Below are positions 47,884 through 59,007 of a stretch of 64,000 nucleotides of DNA, piece by piece. Both the position numbers and the translations under genes were made by a program. Where the stretch lies: positions 1,704,447 through 1,768,446 of the forward strand of contig CM029627.1 of NCBI GenBank assembly GCA_017311315.1, in the 5' to 3' direction. This DNA comes from Dendrocalamus latiflorus. Taxonomy: Eukaryota > Streptophyta > Magnoliopsida > Poales > Poaceae. Position 1 is the first letter of the stretch. Each line of letters starts with the position of its first letter. The notes below the pieces were generated by a model. The model ran no database searches. It had not been told where the DNA came from and saw only the letters and a program-made list of their open reading frames with translations.

Positions 47884-49183
47884 TCTAATCTAACCTATTT
47901 GCTTAAGCAGCGCACATCTTCGTCGGGAGGGGAGGAAAGGTGGGGAAAAGGACAAGTCGCTAAGCGCACCTCGAAAATTTGTTACGCAGCAGCTGGTGGC
48001 TGGGGCTTGGGAAGGGTGGACCCACGTGTCATTGTGGGAAGTTGGAAGGAGTCGCGTGTCGAGATGAGAGGCTGCGAAGGACGCGGTGCGGAATGACGAG
48101 AGTGCCCACGGTTTTGGATGCGGTTGTTGAGTGGGGTAACGGGTGCGTTTTCTGCGGGGGTGGGGCCACCCCGCCCGGGACGTGTCTCCGGTTGCAGGAA
48201 GAGATCGTCATCGGAGGGGAAAACACCATGGGCCGGGCCGAGTGTAACGAAAGAAAGTACCTTTTATTTTTTAGTTGTAGTTTTAATTTTTAGCTTATGA
48301 TTTTTAAATTTTAGATGTTCGTAAGAAATAATACAAAGAGAAAAAAAGTCACATATGAATTTGGTTGGTATAGCTGAACTTGATACAGTATATACTATAA
48401 TCTACTATAGACCCCGTCTTAAAAACGCACCGTTTAAAAGCTAGTTACTGTAGTAATGAAAGCCAAAGCCAAAATGGAAAAGAACCCACTCCACGTCACT
48501 TTCTTCTCATGGTCAAAATGTGAACTTCCAAATATTTGGATTGCTGATTTTCAAAAAAAGTTCGATAGGTAACATCTCTTTTGAAATGAGGGCAGTGGTT
48601 CCTCCTCTTCTTTTTCATGAAGCAATTTCTTGCATATAGCGTGAACTAGGTTTGGATAGTTGGTTGTCTCCAATCTGAATTTTTAGTATAGTATTTTTAC
48701 CCATTGCAACATAGGTTTTGTTTGTACTATGACTTATTATAGTGTAGTGTTTTCAAATATGATGCCAGTATTTCACTTAAATTATTTTTAAAAAAATAAA
48801 GGAGATTAAAGCTATTACTGCAGAGCATATTATACTTAGGAACGAAAATTCTAGGCATCAAATTTTTAGCATTAACCCATTTATATTTAGAGCAATGACT
48901 CGATATGAAATGCCACTGGAAAAATTCACATGTAATTTTGCAAATTTATAGAATTTTTTTGAACCACAGAAGGAAAATAATTGACCATATTTTCCGAAAT
49001 ACATTCCTCGTATTGGCTCTCACCAACAATTCTTTTAGAAAAGATCATTGTTTGCGCCAGGGGTGTTTGGTTATGGTAATGAAGAATGCCTTAGATATTA
49101 TCAGTGATTCATCCAATGTCCATGTCGGAGTTAAGAGTCAGACGATTCATCGACCCGACTCACAGGCTCACAACCATCAGTAA
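47884..49183. other. Upstream region of the SWIB gene, no gene seen
   Basis: The GC-rich part (47884-48240) is probably promoter. 48290-48490 resembles, in reverse orientation, the window's ~240-bp MITE family (CAGTATATACT...ATAGACCCCGTCTT, ...AGCTAGTTACTGTAGTA...), but borders are decayed. The rest is AT-rich. Confidence 0.45.
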
Positions 49184-50470
49184 CAGTGACGTAGCCAGGA
49201 TTTGTAGCTATGGTGGTCTATTGTCTAAAATTTATTTAACCGCTATAAATTTAACATGTCGGTACACAAGTATATGAATTACGAAATGCAATTAAGGTAA
49301 AAAGGACATACGAACTTCATAAAATAGACGAATATAGCTTTCTTAACATAGAATTGAAATATTACATACAGCTGCAGCCACGGAAGGAGATGGAGAAGAA
49401 GCCTTCTTCTTTGATGCATATTTCTGAAAAAGAGAGGCAATATCACCACTCATCTTCATGTTTTAACAAATCTACAAGAGAATTATATAAAGTTTCAGTT
49501 TACCAAACCAATAATCTAATACTGCAAAAAAACATATAATTGAAATTAAATCAGTTTTACATACCCTGTGGGCCTGTGCACTTTTCCTGTTCGTGGCTTA
49601 TCACCGTTGATCCTGGCTTCTATTTTGCATAGTCGCTAGCCGCTAGGCCGCTAGGGGAGAAATTAGAGAAGCTGAAAGAGTGAAAGGAAAAGGAGAAACG
49701 TGAGTACAGAGTACGTGACTAAAACAGTAAAGATTTTTGTATGATCTGTTGTAACAGAACAGCTGCTATTTTTGGTACTGTTCGTCATCCGGCACTTCTA
49801 TATAGTATATATACAGAGCAATCCCCTGCTGCTTGCAGTGAGGAAACTCCCTCTATTCCTCCAGCTCTCTTCTCCAATCTATAACAAGCCTATTTCTCTT
49901 ATAACTCCGACCTGAATTCAATTCAATTCGAATTCGCAATATTGGAGCTTGACTTGAGAGTATGCACTCTGAAATGCAGCATATGCGACTTTCTTAGTAT
50001 GAAAGTTCGTCACAATCTACTACACACCAAAGCACTCAGAAATCATTACAGGTTATTGCTGTATCCATTTGCAAGCTAGTTCATGATGGGCTGATGCCAG
50101 TGGAAGAGGAAAAGAAAGCATTGTTGGAATTGAACGAATTAAAATACATAAACAAACTGCCGAAGACCATCTCACGTGCCATGACATTGCAACTTATCCA
50201 AAATAACATCAAAGGTTAGTAGCCAGAAGGTCGCCCGCCCCACGGCTGCATACATACGATTTTTGTGCCTGTATACATATGTAGTTTCAGAACGCAGAAG
50301 CCAGAAGGTCGCTGGGAGGGAGCCACCGATTTTTGTGGGCTGCATCTGCGTGGGAAGGCGTGGTCATATTAGCTGTATATAGGTATGCGGACTCTATTCA
50401 ATGGGCTTTGGTTGGACCGAGCGCAGGGTGATCCGCGGCCCACAGGGACCACCCTGTAGCTCCGCCCCTG
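49184..50470. mobile_element. hAT-type element, TSD ATCAGTAA
   Basis: 1287 bp. Left end CAGTGACGTAGCCAGG, right end CCTGTAGCTCCGCCCCTG, whose reverse complement CAGGGGCGGAGCTACAGG is an imperfect match and a terminal form I associate with grass hAT elements. The perfect 8-bp duplication ATCAGTAA lies at 49176-49183 and 50471-50478. Short open frames inside (49354-49539) show no transposase motif that I recognise, so non-autonomous. Confidence 0.87.
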
Positions 50471-50478
50471 ATCAGTAA

Positions 50479-52536
50479 TATCTACTGCTTGCTTAGCCAG
50501 GCTCATCAGTAGCACCGAAATGATATGGACCCTTAAGGCCTCGTTTGTTAAAAGGTTAATCTACGACCTTGTTTCCCTTCTCCCCATCCAACCCATGCCA
50601 CCATTTGTGATATGCTTTTGTTCAGCATATGAGGCTTTGTGGACTAATTATGATGGTGTATATATGCTTATCACATTGGAAATGACTCCATAGAAACATG
50701 TACTAATCGTGAAGTCTAATTTAGTATAATTTACCCGGGATGTTTCCTACATGTCCCTTGTTTGTTTCCTCAAATACTGATAACTGAATTATACAATTTC
50801 AGGGTGTTGAGTTTTACGCTATAAACACATATTCCCAGGCGCTTTTGAATTCACATCTACGATTCGAGCATTCTCGCTGTCCGGGTGCACCAGAGTGGCT
50901 TATGCAAAACCGCTCAAGTTCACACCATTCGAACCTTCACGAACGGTTCCAATATCGTAATGCACTTTCAATGTAGTGGGTATTGGCATTACTGATGTCT
51001 GCTTGTATATATTTTCAATTTTGCAACTAGTAAAATCGCATCGCACATTACAGAAGTACTAATATACTGTAATTTATATTTCAACGATCGTTCACCTATC
51101 GTAACCAACTACACTATCCTCGTACCATTAACTTCCTATCATCAGACCACGCACCGACGCCGCTCTTTTCTCGCTACTCAAGCTCTCCTCTACTGCAAAT
51201 AATTCCTAATAGTTTCGACAATTTACATGGCATATCAATTTAAATGCCTATATACTAGTTACAACGGTACACGTGTTTTTCCAATGTACTAACGATATTA
51301 CATTCATTCATAATTAATCATGAATATTACGTATTATTGTTTCATACAAAGCAAATTATTAAATTCTAACAAAAATATTGACTGAATTTTAAATAACTAC
51401 AAATTTATAAGAATGATTAATTTCTATATAACGTTGACTGAATTTTCTACGACTACAATTTTGTACGCATGCTAATTTGCTAAAGATGATAATTTTTCAC
51501 AATTATGTTCACTAAATTTTATACAACTACATATTAATACGGATGTTAATTTTCTAAAACTACATTGGCTAAATTTTCTATACCAAAGTTGTACTATTCT
51601 TTTCTACATCTACAATTTTCTACTGACACTAACACTAAACAAATTATCTACTTCATATATAAAATTTAAAATACAACAAATAAAAAATTACCTCACAATA
51701 GTCGCAAAACCTCTCCTTCTTCCTCTCCTCCTCCCTCTCCTTTTCTCTCATCTCCTCTTCTTTTCTTTCCTCTCCTTCCTCTCCCTCTCCTCTCCTCCTC
51801 CCTCTGCTTTTCTTTTCTATCATGTCTATTCACCGAGCGCCCGAGCGAGCGAGCCTGCTCGGCCGCGTGGTCCTTTTATATGCGCTTCTAGTCGTCCAAC
51901 CCTTCAGTGACTAAAAGTGCAGTCGCCTAACCGATGGGCGACTGGAAGCAACTGCAATCAATTCACCCAACGCCCAGCAAATTGCTTGCGTGTTGCGCAG
52001 CCATTGGAAGATAGATTCCAATGGCCCGACGGGTCGGCTGTTGGAGCCTATTTTATATAAAAAAAATTTCACACAAGTATATTTCTATTATTTTAAATAA
52101 AAAATAGATTATTTATAAAAAAAAATTCTTAAAAGTGGTACCTCTCATATGTCCTAGCTTAGTATCCTGAGAGCTACCACATATTGTGAATGCTCTAAAC
52201 CCCAAAACTAGCATTTGTACCATAGCCCTTTCGTGTAAACCAAACCTAGCCACATGGCAAGCCAAATAGCATTGTTCAGACAAGCGGCAGCCACCCATCC
52301 ATTACAAAGAAAAATTCTATTGTATTACGGAGCCAACCAACGTCTGACACATGTCATATATACACTGTGGCATACTGTAACGCATGCTACAGTGCTACTA
52401 CAATGCATATGTGCCACGTGTCGAACACTGGTTAGCTTGCTACATATAATAGTTTGTGCCACAGTGATACAATATAATTTTTCCCATTTCAGGGGCTAGA
52501 CATGTGGCACAATAAACGTCATCATGCCTTTAAGTA
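50479..52536. other. Spacer, no gene seen
   Basis: AT-rich to about 51700 with repeated CTACAA[C/T]TTT-type words, then a pyrimidine-rich tract (51715-51815) of CTCCT/CTTC units, then GC-richer DNA (51830-52045) ending in CGGGTCGGCTGTTGGAGCC. Probably one or more unclassified transposon remnants. Confidence 0.4.
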
Positions 52537-52917
52537 TGTGTTTGGTTCATAGGATTATGGGGGATGGGATGGGGTGGTCCTTGTTCCAGAGCTGTTTGGT
52601 TCAGAGTCGAGTGGAATGGAGGATATCCCTCTAGGGAATATTCTGCGAATATACTCTCAAATTGGGGATGCTCCTGTCCCCCATAAATGAGGGGATGGTG
52701 AGGGATGAGGTGAGACGAGTGGGACCCACGAGCTGTTGCAATCCCAGAAAAGAGGCTGACAGGTAGACCCCGCATGTCAGATTTGTCATCCCAAACCTTT
52801 TGTCCCTAAACCAAACAGAAAACAGGGATTGCAATCAAACACGAAACAGGGTCGGTTCTATCCCTAAAAAATGGGTTGGATTCGTCCCGTCCCACCATGA
52901 CTCTGAACCAAACACAC
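52537..52917. mobile_element. MITE-like element with TGTGTTTGGTTCA ends
   Basis: TGTGTTTGGTTCA at the left and TGAACCAAACACA at the right are perfect inverted repeats, extending imperfectly into GGGATGGGATGG / CCCGTCCCACC. The target duplication is not clear. About 380 bp, no coding capacity. Confidence 0.6.
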
Positions 52918-54505
52918 GCTACGCCTCTGGTGCATGGGGGCATCCGCCTGAGACCTCACCACCCTCCATTTTCGAACTCACGGGAGCTGCCAGCCAACAG
53001 AGGTACGTAAGACCAGCCGGCTGCTTCCCAAGCTCATTCCTTTTTCAATAATTCAGCAACTACAACTTATGATCATTATGGCAAATCATGGCATGAATAA
53101 GACGCACTAGTATATCGATGTAATATAGCGTGATGAGTATTGCAATGCCATGAACCACGTACACACAACAAAAACAGAGTATCCGAAGCATAGACCTCAT
53201 GCATCAGCCATGCACGCAAAATCTGTCTTAAGACAAAGCATGAGCCACGTAGAGGGCTCAGAGCATAGCACATCGCTCCATTTGTGCATATCAGTCAGAG
53301 GTCGCACATGCAAACGCATGTTCTCTGTCAACACAGATTTCACAGTATAGCTAGATCAAGCTAGTCTGATACTCCTCTGGTCCAACGTCTATGTGTTAGC
53401 CAAATGATCCTTGTTCTTGGATAATGCGTACACAGCGAGTTAAAAAAAATGCCTACACAGCGAGTTAAAAAACTGTACTAGATATATCGCCGCTGCAATC
53501 ATACGAATTTGGTCTAGCATCCCACAGATTGTAGGCCGGATTGCTACTTCTAGGTCCGTTGCTCCTTAAGTGAGGTGCATGTGCAACAGTGCAAGTGCTC
53601 TCATCTCATGGCCATCAAGCAATCATCAGTTGATTACTTGAAGCCTATGTATTGCTTCCAGATCCGTGAAACGATATTACGTACGCGCGCGGAAGATTCA
53701 ACAACGGAGTTCTTCAGGTATACATGATAAGGATAAAAACCAACTGAAGTGCCACAGATAACAGTGAAAAGAAGACGAACTAGGCCGGGAAATGAGCTTG
53801 CAGCAATTCCTTTAATTTTCGGTTACGATTCATCAAACAGTTTTTGTTTCCGAGAGGCGGAAAGATCATACATATATAGCCAGCAAAAATGCTTCAGGAA
53901 GTAGCTAGTCAAGGCTGAAAGCAATAGAATACATGGATCAGTCATCCATTCTGACAAAAAGAGTACATAGATCACTCATCCATTCTGATAAAAGAATGTC
54001 CATAGGTGCCACAATGATATACATATAGGTGGTGCAGGAGTACCAACCGACAGATTGGATAAGCGATGTCCACTGAATGCTTCATGGTCTTGCCTATCTC
54101 TCGCTGCGAGTCTTTGTTCGACTCCCCTGTTCGTAAATCTGGCGACAGAGCATATTATTGACTCCCCCTTTGCCCTCAGATTTCTCCAATCAGGTCACCA
54201 TACGAGTATGCAACGCAAGGTCGAATTGATCAATTGATCGCACAATACAATTATACAAGTATACTCACATGCACGGTGCACGGAATTTTATGCACGCATG
54301 GACTTCAACCTTCTAGAACTACACACCATGGTCGCTGGGAATGACTTGACCTAGATATGTTAGGCCTCTGTATAGGCACACTGCTAGGCTCGTTTTCATG
54401 TCAGTACTGTAGCGTGGTTAGCTTGCTAGGACGGCTATCAAACCGTGAAACAAGGTCTAATTGATTTCTAGGAGCTATATTTTAGGAGTTATTCGTATGG
54501 AAAAC
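52918..54505. other. Spacer, no gene seen
   Basis: Balanced composition; scattered short open frames without motifs. A 25-base duplicated phrase on 'CAT..ATCA.TCATCCATTCTGA' occurs near 53930 and 53965. Confidence 0.4.
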
Positions 54506-54508
54506 CTT

Positions 54509-54742
54509 GGGCCTATTTTTTTCCTCCGAAGCTGGTAGCTTTTGACTTTTGTTACAGTATCTAACTTTTAAACGAAATATTTTCTCAAGACGGGGTCTAC
54601 AAGTTAAACGATGTACACGTTAAAATCCCAACATCTGTACCAACCAAAATCGCAAGTGAATATCTCTCTCCGCTATCTGTACCGTAAACAGGCAAAATTC
54701 AAAAATTTCAACCAAAAACCATAGCCGTTGCCAAACAGTCCC
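54509..54742. mobile_element. 234-bp MITE, same family, TSD CTT
   Basis: GGGCCTATTTTTTTCCTCCG to CCAAACAGTCCC, flanked by CTT (54506-54508 and 54743-54745). Very similar to 56844-57086 through GAAGCTGGT, GGGGTCTACAAGTTAAACGA and CAAAATCGCAAGTGA. Confidence 0.83.
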
Positions 54743-55050
54743 CTTGCAAATCTTCACCGCAGTTTCTTTTTAGGAGCTATTTTTTTTGAGTTCTTTTTGT
54801 TTGTCTCCTGATTTCCGCAAACTTTTGTTGTGAGACCTGTATACAAACTTGTGTGCAAAAAAATTAGGAAGCATGCATTTTGACAAGACAGCAGTACTAG
54901 TTACCTGGCAAAATCAACGTTTCTTGCCTTGCACTTGAGAAAATGGCAATCCGGCGCCACTTTTGGAGTCACATGGCATGTGAGAGCATTAACTGACGCG
55001 TGTTAGTCACTAGTCACCCTTAAACAGCGTCAGTCTCAACTAATCACACA

Positions 55051-55081
55051 GGCACACACACACACATATATATATATATAT
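55051..55081. repeat. (CA)n(TA)n microsatellite
   Basis: CA repeats passing directly into TA repeats, about 100 bases above the TATA box of the SABATH gene. Confidence 0.9.
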
Positions 55082-55148
55082 CATCATCTGTTTAATTAAC
55101 AGGTAGGCCTCGACCACAAGTCACAAATTAACTAATTCTTGAACCGTC

Positions 55149-55157
55149 TATATAAAC
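55149..55157 (+). promoter_or_regulatory. TATA box of the SABATH gene
   Basis: CTATATAAAC. Predicted transcription start about 55185, giving a leader of roughly 110 bases before the ATG at 55298. Confidence 0.6.
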
Positions 55158-55297
55158 ATGCATGGACGTCGATCTCCACGCTTCATAGTTCATACTCCAC
55201 TCCACACTGCCCATCCCTTTCACACAACCAGGCCTAGCTCTTAAGTGAAGAATTAAACCGCTTAATTTTGCTTTTTTATACCTAACCCGCAGCCACC

Positions 55298-57532
55298 ATG
55301 ACAATGGCCATGGCGTCGATGAAGGGAGAGAACGTGGCTGCTGTTCCTCCAGTGAAGCTTGCGAGCATGCTTTGCATGAAGGGAGGCAGCGGCCATGGCA
55401 GCTACCTCAACAACTCCCAAGCTCAGGTACCACTTTTCATAGCCATGCATCCATACGTTACTGTTGTCAAGTAAATAAGTACCCCTCCGTCTCATCAATT
55501 TATAAGACATATTTTTTCTTGATACATAGAATAAGGAGATAATGAAAATAACTAGATTACTCCAATTATTATTTTTAAACACTATATTCGATACATATAT
55601 ATAGAGAATAGCAAATAAATCTGTATATTTATTAGATGTTTAAATAAAATATCACACTAGTTTTGTATTGAAATATGAAATACGCCATATAATTATGGAC
55701 AACATCATCCGGATATTTTCTTCCTAACTATCATCCAATGGCCATGAATTCTCCCCCACCCCTTCCAAAAAAAAATCTCCCTCTCCTCAAAAAAATCTCC
55801 CGCTCCAAAAAAAGAGGCTGTTGGATATCTAATCCAACGGTTTCAAATCTGGATGATAGTTAGAAAGAAAATATCCGGGTGATACCTATACACACCCTTA
55901 AAAAATACAGCCTATAAATTTGAATAGATGGAGCAGTATACAGTAACAAAAGAAAAACGGACAGCACAATACCTGCACAGTATTGCCAGTTTGAATCATC
56001 CAGTAGTACCTGTAAAAACGCATGCGTGGCAGTCAGAATGTAAACTAAGTGTGTTTCAAACTTGTAACCGTCACGTTTGGGCCATGCATGCATGTACCGT
56101 TAAAAATAGGCTCTGCACGCTTGGCGCATGCTTCACTTTTTGGAGGAGACACTGGACGCGATGATGGAAAGATCCCTGAGCCTTCGAGACGAGAAGCTCT
56201 TCACGGTGGCCGACCTGGGTTGCTCGTGCGGAAACAACAGCCTCGTCCTCGTCGACGTCATCGTCCGCCGCGTCGCCAGGGCGTACGATTCGCGTGGCCA
56301 CGACGCCCCCGAGTTCCAGGTCTTCTTCTCCGACCTCCCCAGCAACGACTTCAACACGCTCTTCCAGCTCCTCACGCCCGGGGCCGGCAGCCTCGAGGAG
56401 TGCCTCGCCGCGGGCGAGGGCGCGACGACACGATCGTACCACGCCGCCGGCGTCCCGGGCTCCTTCTACGGGCGCCTCTTCCCCGCCGAGTCCATCAACG
56501 TGTTCAACTCCACCTTCTCTCTGCACTGGCTCTCGCAGGTGCCGGAGAGGGTCACTGACAGTAGGTCGGCGGCGTACAACAGCGGCCGGGTGTTCGTGCA
56601 CCGCGCCACGGAGGCCACCGCGGCCGCGTACAGGCACCAGTTCCAGGCCGACCTCACGCGCTTCTTGCAGTCGCGGGCTCGCGAGCTGAAGCACGGCGGC
56701 GCCATGTTCCTGGCCTGCCTCGGCCGGAACTCCGCCGACCCGGCCGACCAAGGCGGCGCCGGCCTCCTCTTCGGCACACACTTCCAGGACGCATGGGACG
56801 ATCTTGTCCAAGAGGTATATATGCATGGTACCCGATCTTTTTAGGGCCTGTTCTTTTCCTCCGAAGCTGGTGGCTTTTGGCTTCTGCTACAGTACCTAAC
56901 TTTCAAACGGAGTATTTTCTCAAAACGGGGTCTACAAGTTAAACGATGTACACGTTAAAAGTCCAACATCTGTACCATCCAAAATCGCAAGTGAGTATCT
57001 ATTTCTCCGTAATCTGTACCGTAAACAACCAAAATTCAAAAATTTCAGCCAAAAGCCATAAGCCGCAGCCGTTGCCAAACATGCCCTTAACATAGACAAG
57101 ATCGACTCCGATCATTGTTAGATATGTTGTAGTGTATGATGATTAATGACATGCGCCGATCGATCGACTTGGATGCAGGGTTTGATCGAGAGAGAAAAGA
57201 GGGACAGCTTTAACATCCCGGTGTACGCTCCGAGCCTGCAAGAGTTCCACGACGTGGTGCGCGCGAACGGCGCATTTGAGATCGACAGGCTCGAGCTCGC
57301 GAGGGGAGGGAGCCCGCTGGTGGTGGGCCGACCGGACGACCCCGCCGAGGTCGGCCGCGCGTTGGCCAACAGCTGCAAGGCCGTGGCGGGGGTGCTCGTG
57401 GACGCGCACATCGGCGAGCGCCTCGGTGCGGAGCTGTTCGACCGGCTCGAGCGGCGCGCGGCCAGGCACGCGAGGGAGCTCGTGGAGAAGATGCAGTTCT
57501 TCCACATCGTTTGCTCGCTTTCTTTTCGGTGA
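55298..57532 (+). CDS. SABATH carboxyl methyltransferase
   Basis: Three exons: 55298-55426, 56110-56814, 57179-57532; 395 residues, all in phase. SABATH enzymes transfer the methyl of S-adenosylmethionine to carboxyl groups of small acids (salicylate, benzoate, anthranilate, jasmonate, IAA) in the cytosol. Visible motifs: LCMKGGSGHGSYLNNSQAQ (25-43; SAM and substrate contacts), FTVADLGCSCGNNS (74-87; SAM loop), PEFQVFFSDLPSNDFNTLFQ (110-129), GVPGSFYGRLFP (157-168) and SLHWLSQVPE (180-189) with the conserved Trp. The C-terminal exon carries FNIPVYAPSLQEFHDVV. Length suits the family. The intron-1 acceptor (AAAAATAG|GC) has a weak pyrimidine tract, so exon 2 may start elsewhere by a few codons. 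GTACGNNSLV-type changes (GNNS for GPNS) are minor. Substrate cannot be read from sequence. Both introns contain MITEs. AATAAA at 57694. Confidence 0.9.
55482..55936. mobile_element. Stowaway-like MITE with a nested hairpin
   Basis: In SABATH intron 1. The ends CCCCTCCGTCTCATCAATTT and (reverse complement) CTGCTCCATCTATTCAAATT with TA on both sides match the common grass Stowaway pattern. Inside, 55704-55738 and 55850-55884 are ~35-bp inverted repeats (ATCATCCGGATATTTTCT... / ATCACCCGGATATTTTCT...), probably a second small element inserted into the first. Confidence 0.65.
56844..57086. mobile_element. 243-bp MITE, same family, TSD TTA
   Basis: In SABATH intron 2. GGGCCTGTTCTTTTCCTCCG to CCAAACATGCCC, flanked by TTA (56841-56843 and 57087-57089). 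Same family as 54509-54742 and 42760-43000. It lies about 30 bases after the exon 2 donor and supplies the in-frame stop for the unspliced reading frame. Confidence 0.88.
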
Positions 57533-57719
57533 CAGGCCGGACTAGAGATACTTGGACCGTTGGACGAGTACGTTTCTTGATTCCTCGTTTCAGTGAGATG
57601 AGTTCTACCTTTGTACACGGACGCATGTCCATATGTACGTGCGCAGACGGGCGCATGTCTAGTGTTTTGTACCAATTAACATACCATCTTCGAAATAAAC
57701 AGGAAGGACAGAAGTGATT

Positions 57720-58944
57720 CGTGTTGTTTTTTTAGATGGAACATCGTTGATTCCATTAAACCAATGACGCCGCTAAATCACCGGTCACAAGATCATGAAC
57801 AAAGATCTTATTCGTTTGGGCTGCGGTTAATAGCTTTCGGATATGATTGATTGCTTTTTTTGTAATTTTTATGTTTTTCGAGAGAGCGGATGACATATAT
57901 AGGCCCTACTCGGTTGAGCTGAAAAGCTGTGGCTTATGGCTAAAATTGCATTGTAGCTGTCTGAAATTACATTATAGTTGAAGGTGGCTTATTTGGCGTA
58001 ATTAAATTTTAAAAATTTTAAAATAGAAAAAATATATTAGCTCATCACGGACAATGCGAACGAATAGGGGAAAAAAGAACCAGCAAAAAACTAAAATAAT
58101 GCCAAAAGTTCAGAAAAATGACGAAATTTATAATTCACTTGGAAAACCACCTTTACTGTTTTAATTTTTGGAAAAACCAAAAATCAAAAGGACAGGTCAA
58201 AAGACTGGAGCCCATGCAAATCCCCCCCCCCCCCCCCCCCCCAACTAGCATTAGACAACGGAACTGAACCAACCAACAAAAGTCCAATTGCCTAGTTGAG
58301 TCCTGATTGCTCAAGCTGGGTCTTAATGGCCCTACCTAGCCTAGTTGAAATTTGAAGGCCGGAGCATTCACTTTCTGGCCTGGTTGCTTCTCTTGGGCGT
58401 GAAAAACAAAAGCCCATTCGACTAGGTACCTGGATAGATGCATGAGAAAATTCATCACACGCCACGGAATAACTACATGATTTTTTATATACCACTCTAT
58501 TATAAGGCTCATATGTGAGCCCTAAATCCATATGTCTATGAGACATACACGCACATAAAAAAATCTAGGTACCTAGACAGATATACGCACATAATTTCGT
58601 CGAAAAACTTGATGCAGCGGGAAGGTAACTGTGGGCTTTCAGCAGCGTACGGTCGATTGGGGACCGAGGCTGTATGTTCGTGTGCGTGCACGATACGATG
58701 CAGAGAATTACCGTGTGCCATGCCCAAGTTTCACTTCACGGAAAAATATCTAGGAGCTAATCAAGCTGCCTGGGCCGCGGCGTCGCGGTCTTGGCGAGTA
58801 GATATTGGAGACGGACTGTAGTACGGGATGAGGCGTCCATGGCTGCCAATCTGCCATGCGGGCTAGCTACGCAAGAGCATTAGCCATTGATGCGCCACCA
58901 ACCATGATCGGTACATCTACCTAAGCTGATCGCCGCGAAACCGT
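57720..58944. other. Spacer between SABATH and protease genes
   Basis: No gene seen. It includes a 21-base poly-C run (58222-58242) and MITE-like text at 57905-58040 (GAAAAGCTGTGGCTTATGGC). The promoter of the cysteine protease occupies the end. Confidence 0.5.
58222..58242. repeat. Poly-C run, 21 bases
   Basis: Homopolymer of 21 C. Length may be affected by sequencing error. Confidence 0.9.
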
Positions 58945-58952
58945 TATTTAAA
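58945..58952 (+). promoter_or_regulatory. TATA-like box of the cysteine protease
   Basis: TATTTAAA. Transcription would begin about 58978, so the ATG at 58978 would be at the very cap, while the in-frame ATG at 59008 (GCCATGG context) leaves a short leader. This decides the start at 59008. Confidence 0.55.
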
Positions 58953-59007
58953 CCCATCCACTACGTACGAGCACACCGTGCTAGCTAGCTACGCAAGAGC
59001 ATTAGCC

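Noticed and set aside
56049..56826. Long frames on both strands over SABATH exon 2
   Set aside because: Shadows of the methyltransferase exon; they lack family motifs.
58978..59007. Earlier start codon for the protease
   Set aside because: Lies at the transcription start predicted from TATTTAAA; the Met at 59008 has a GCCATGG context and directly precedes the signal peptide.
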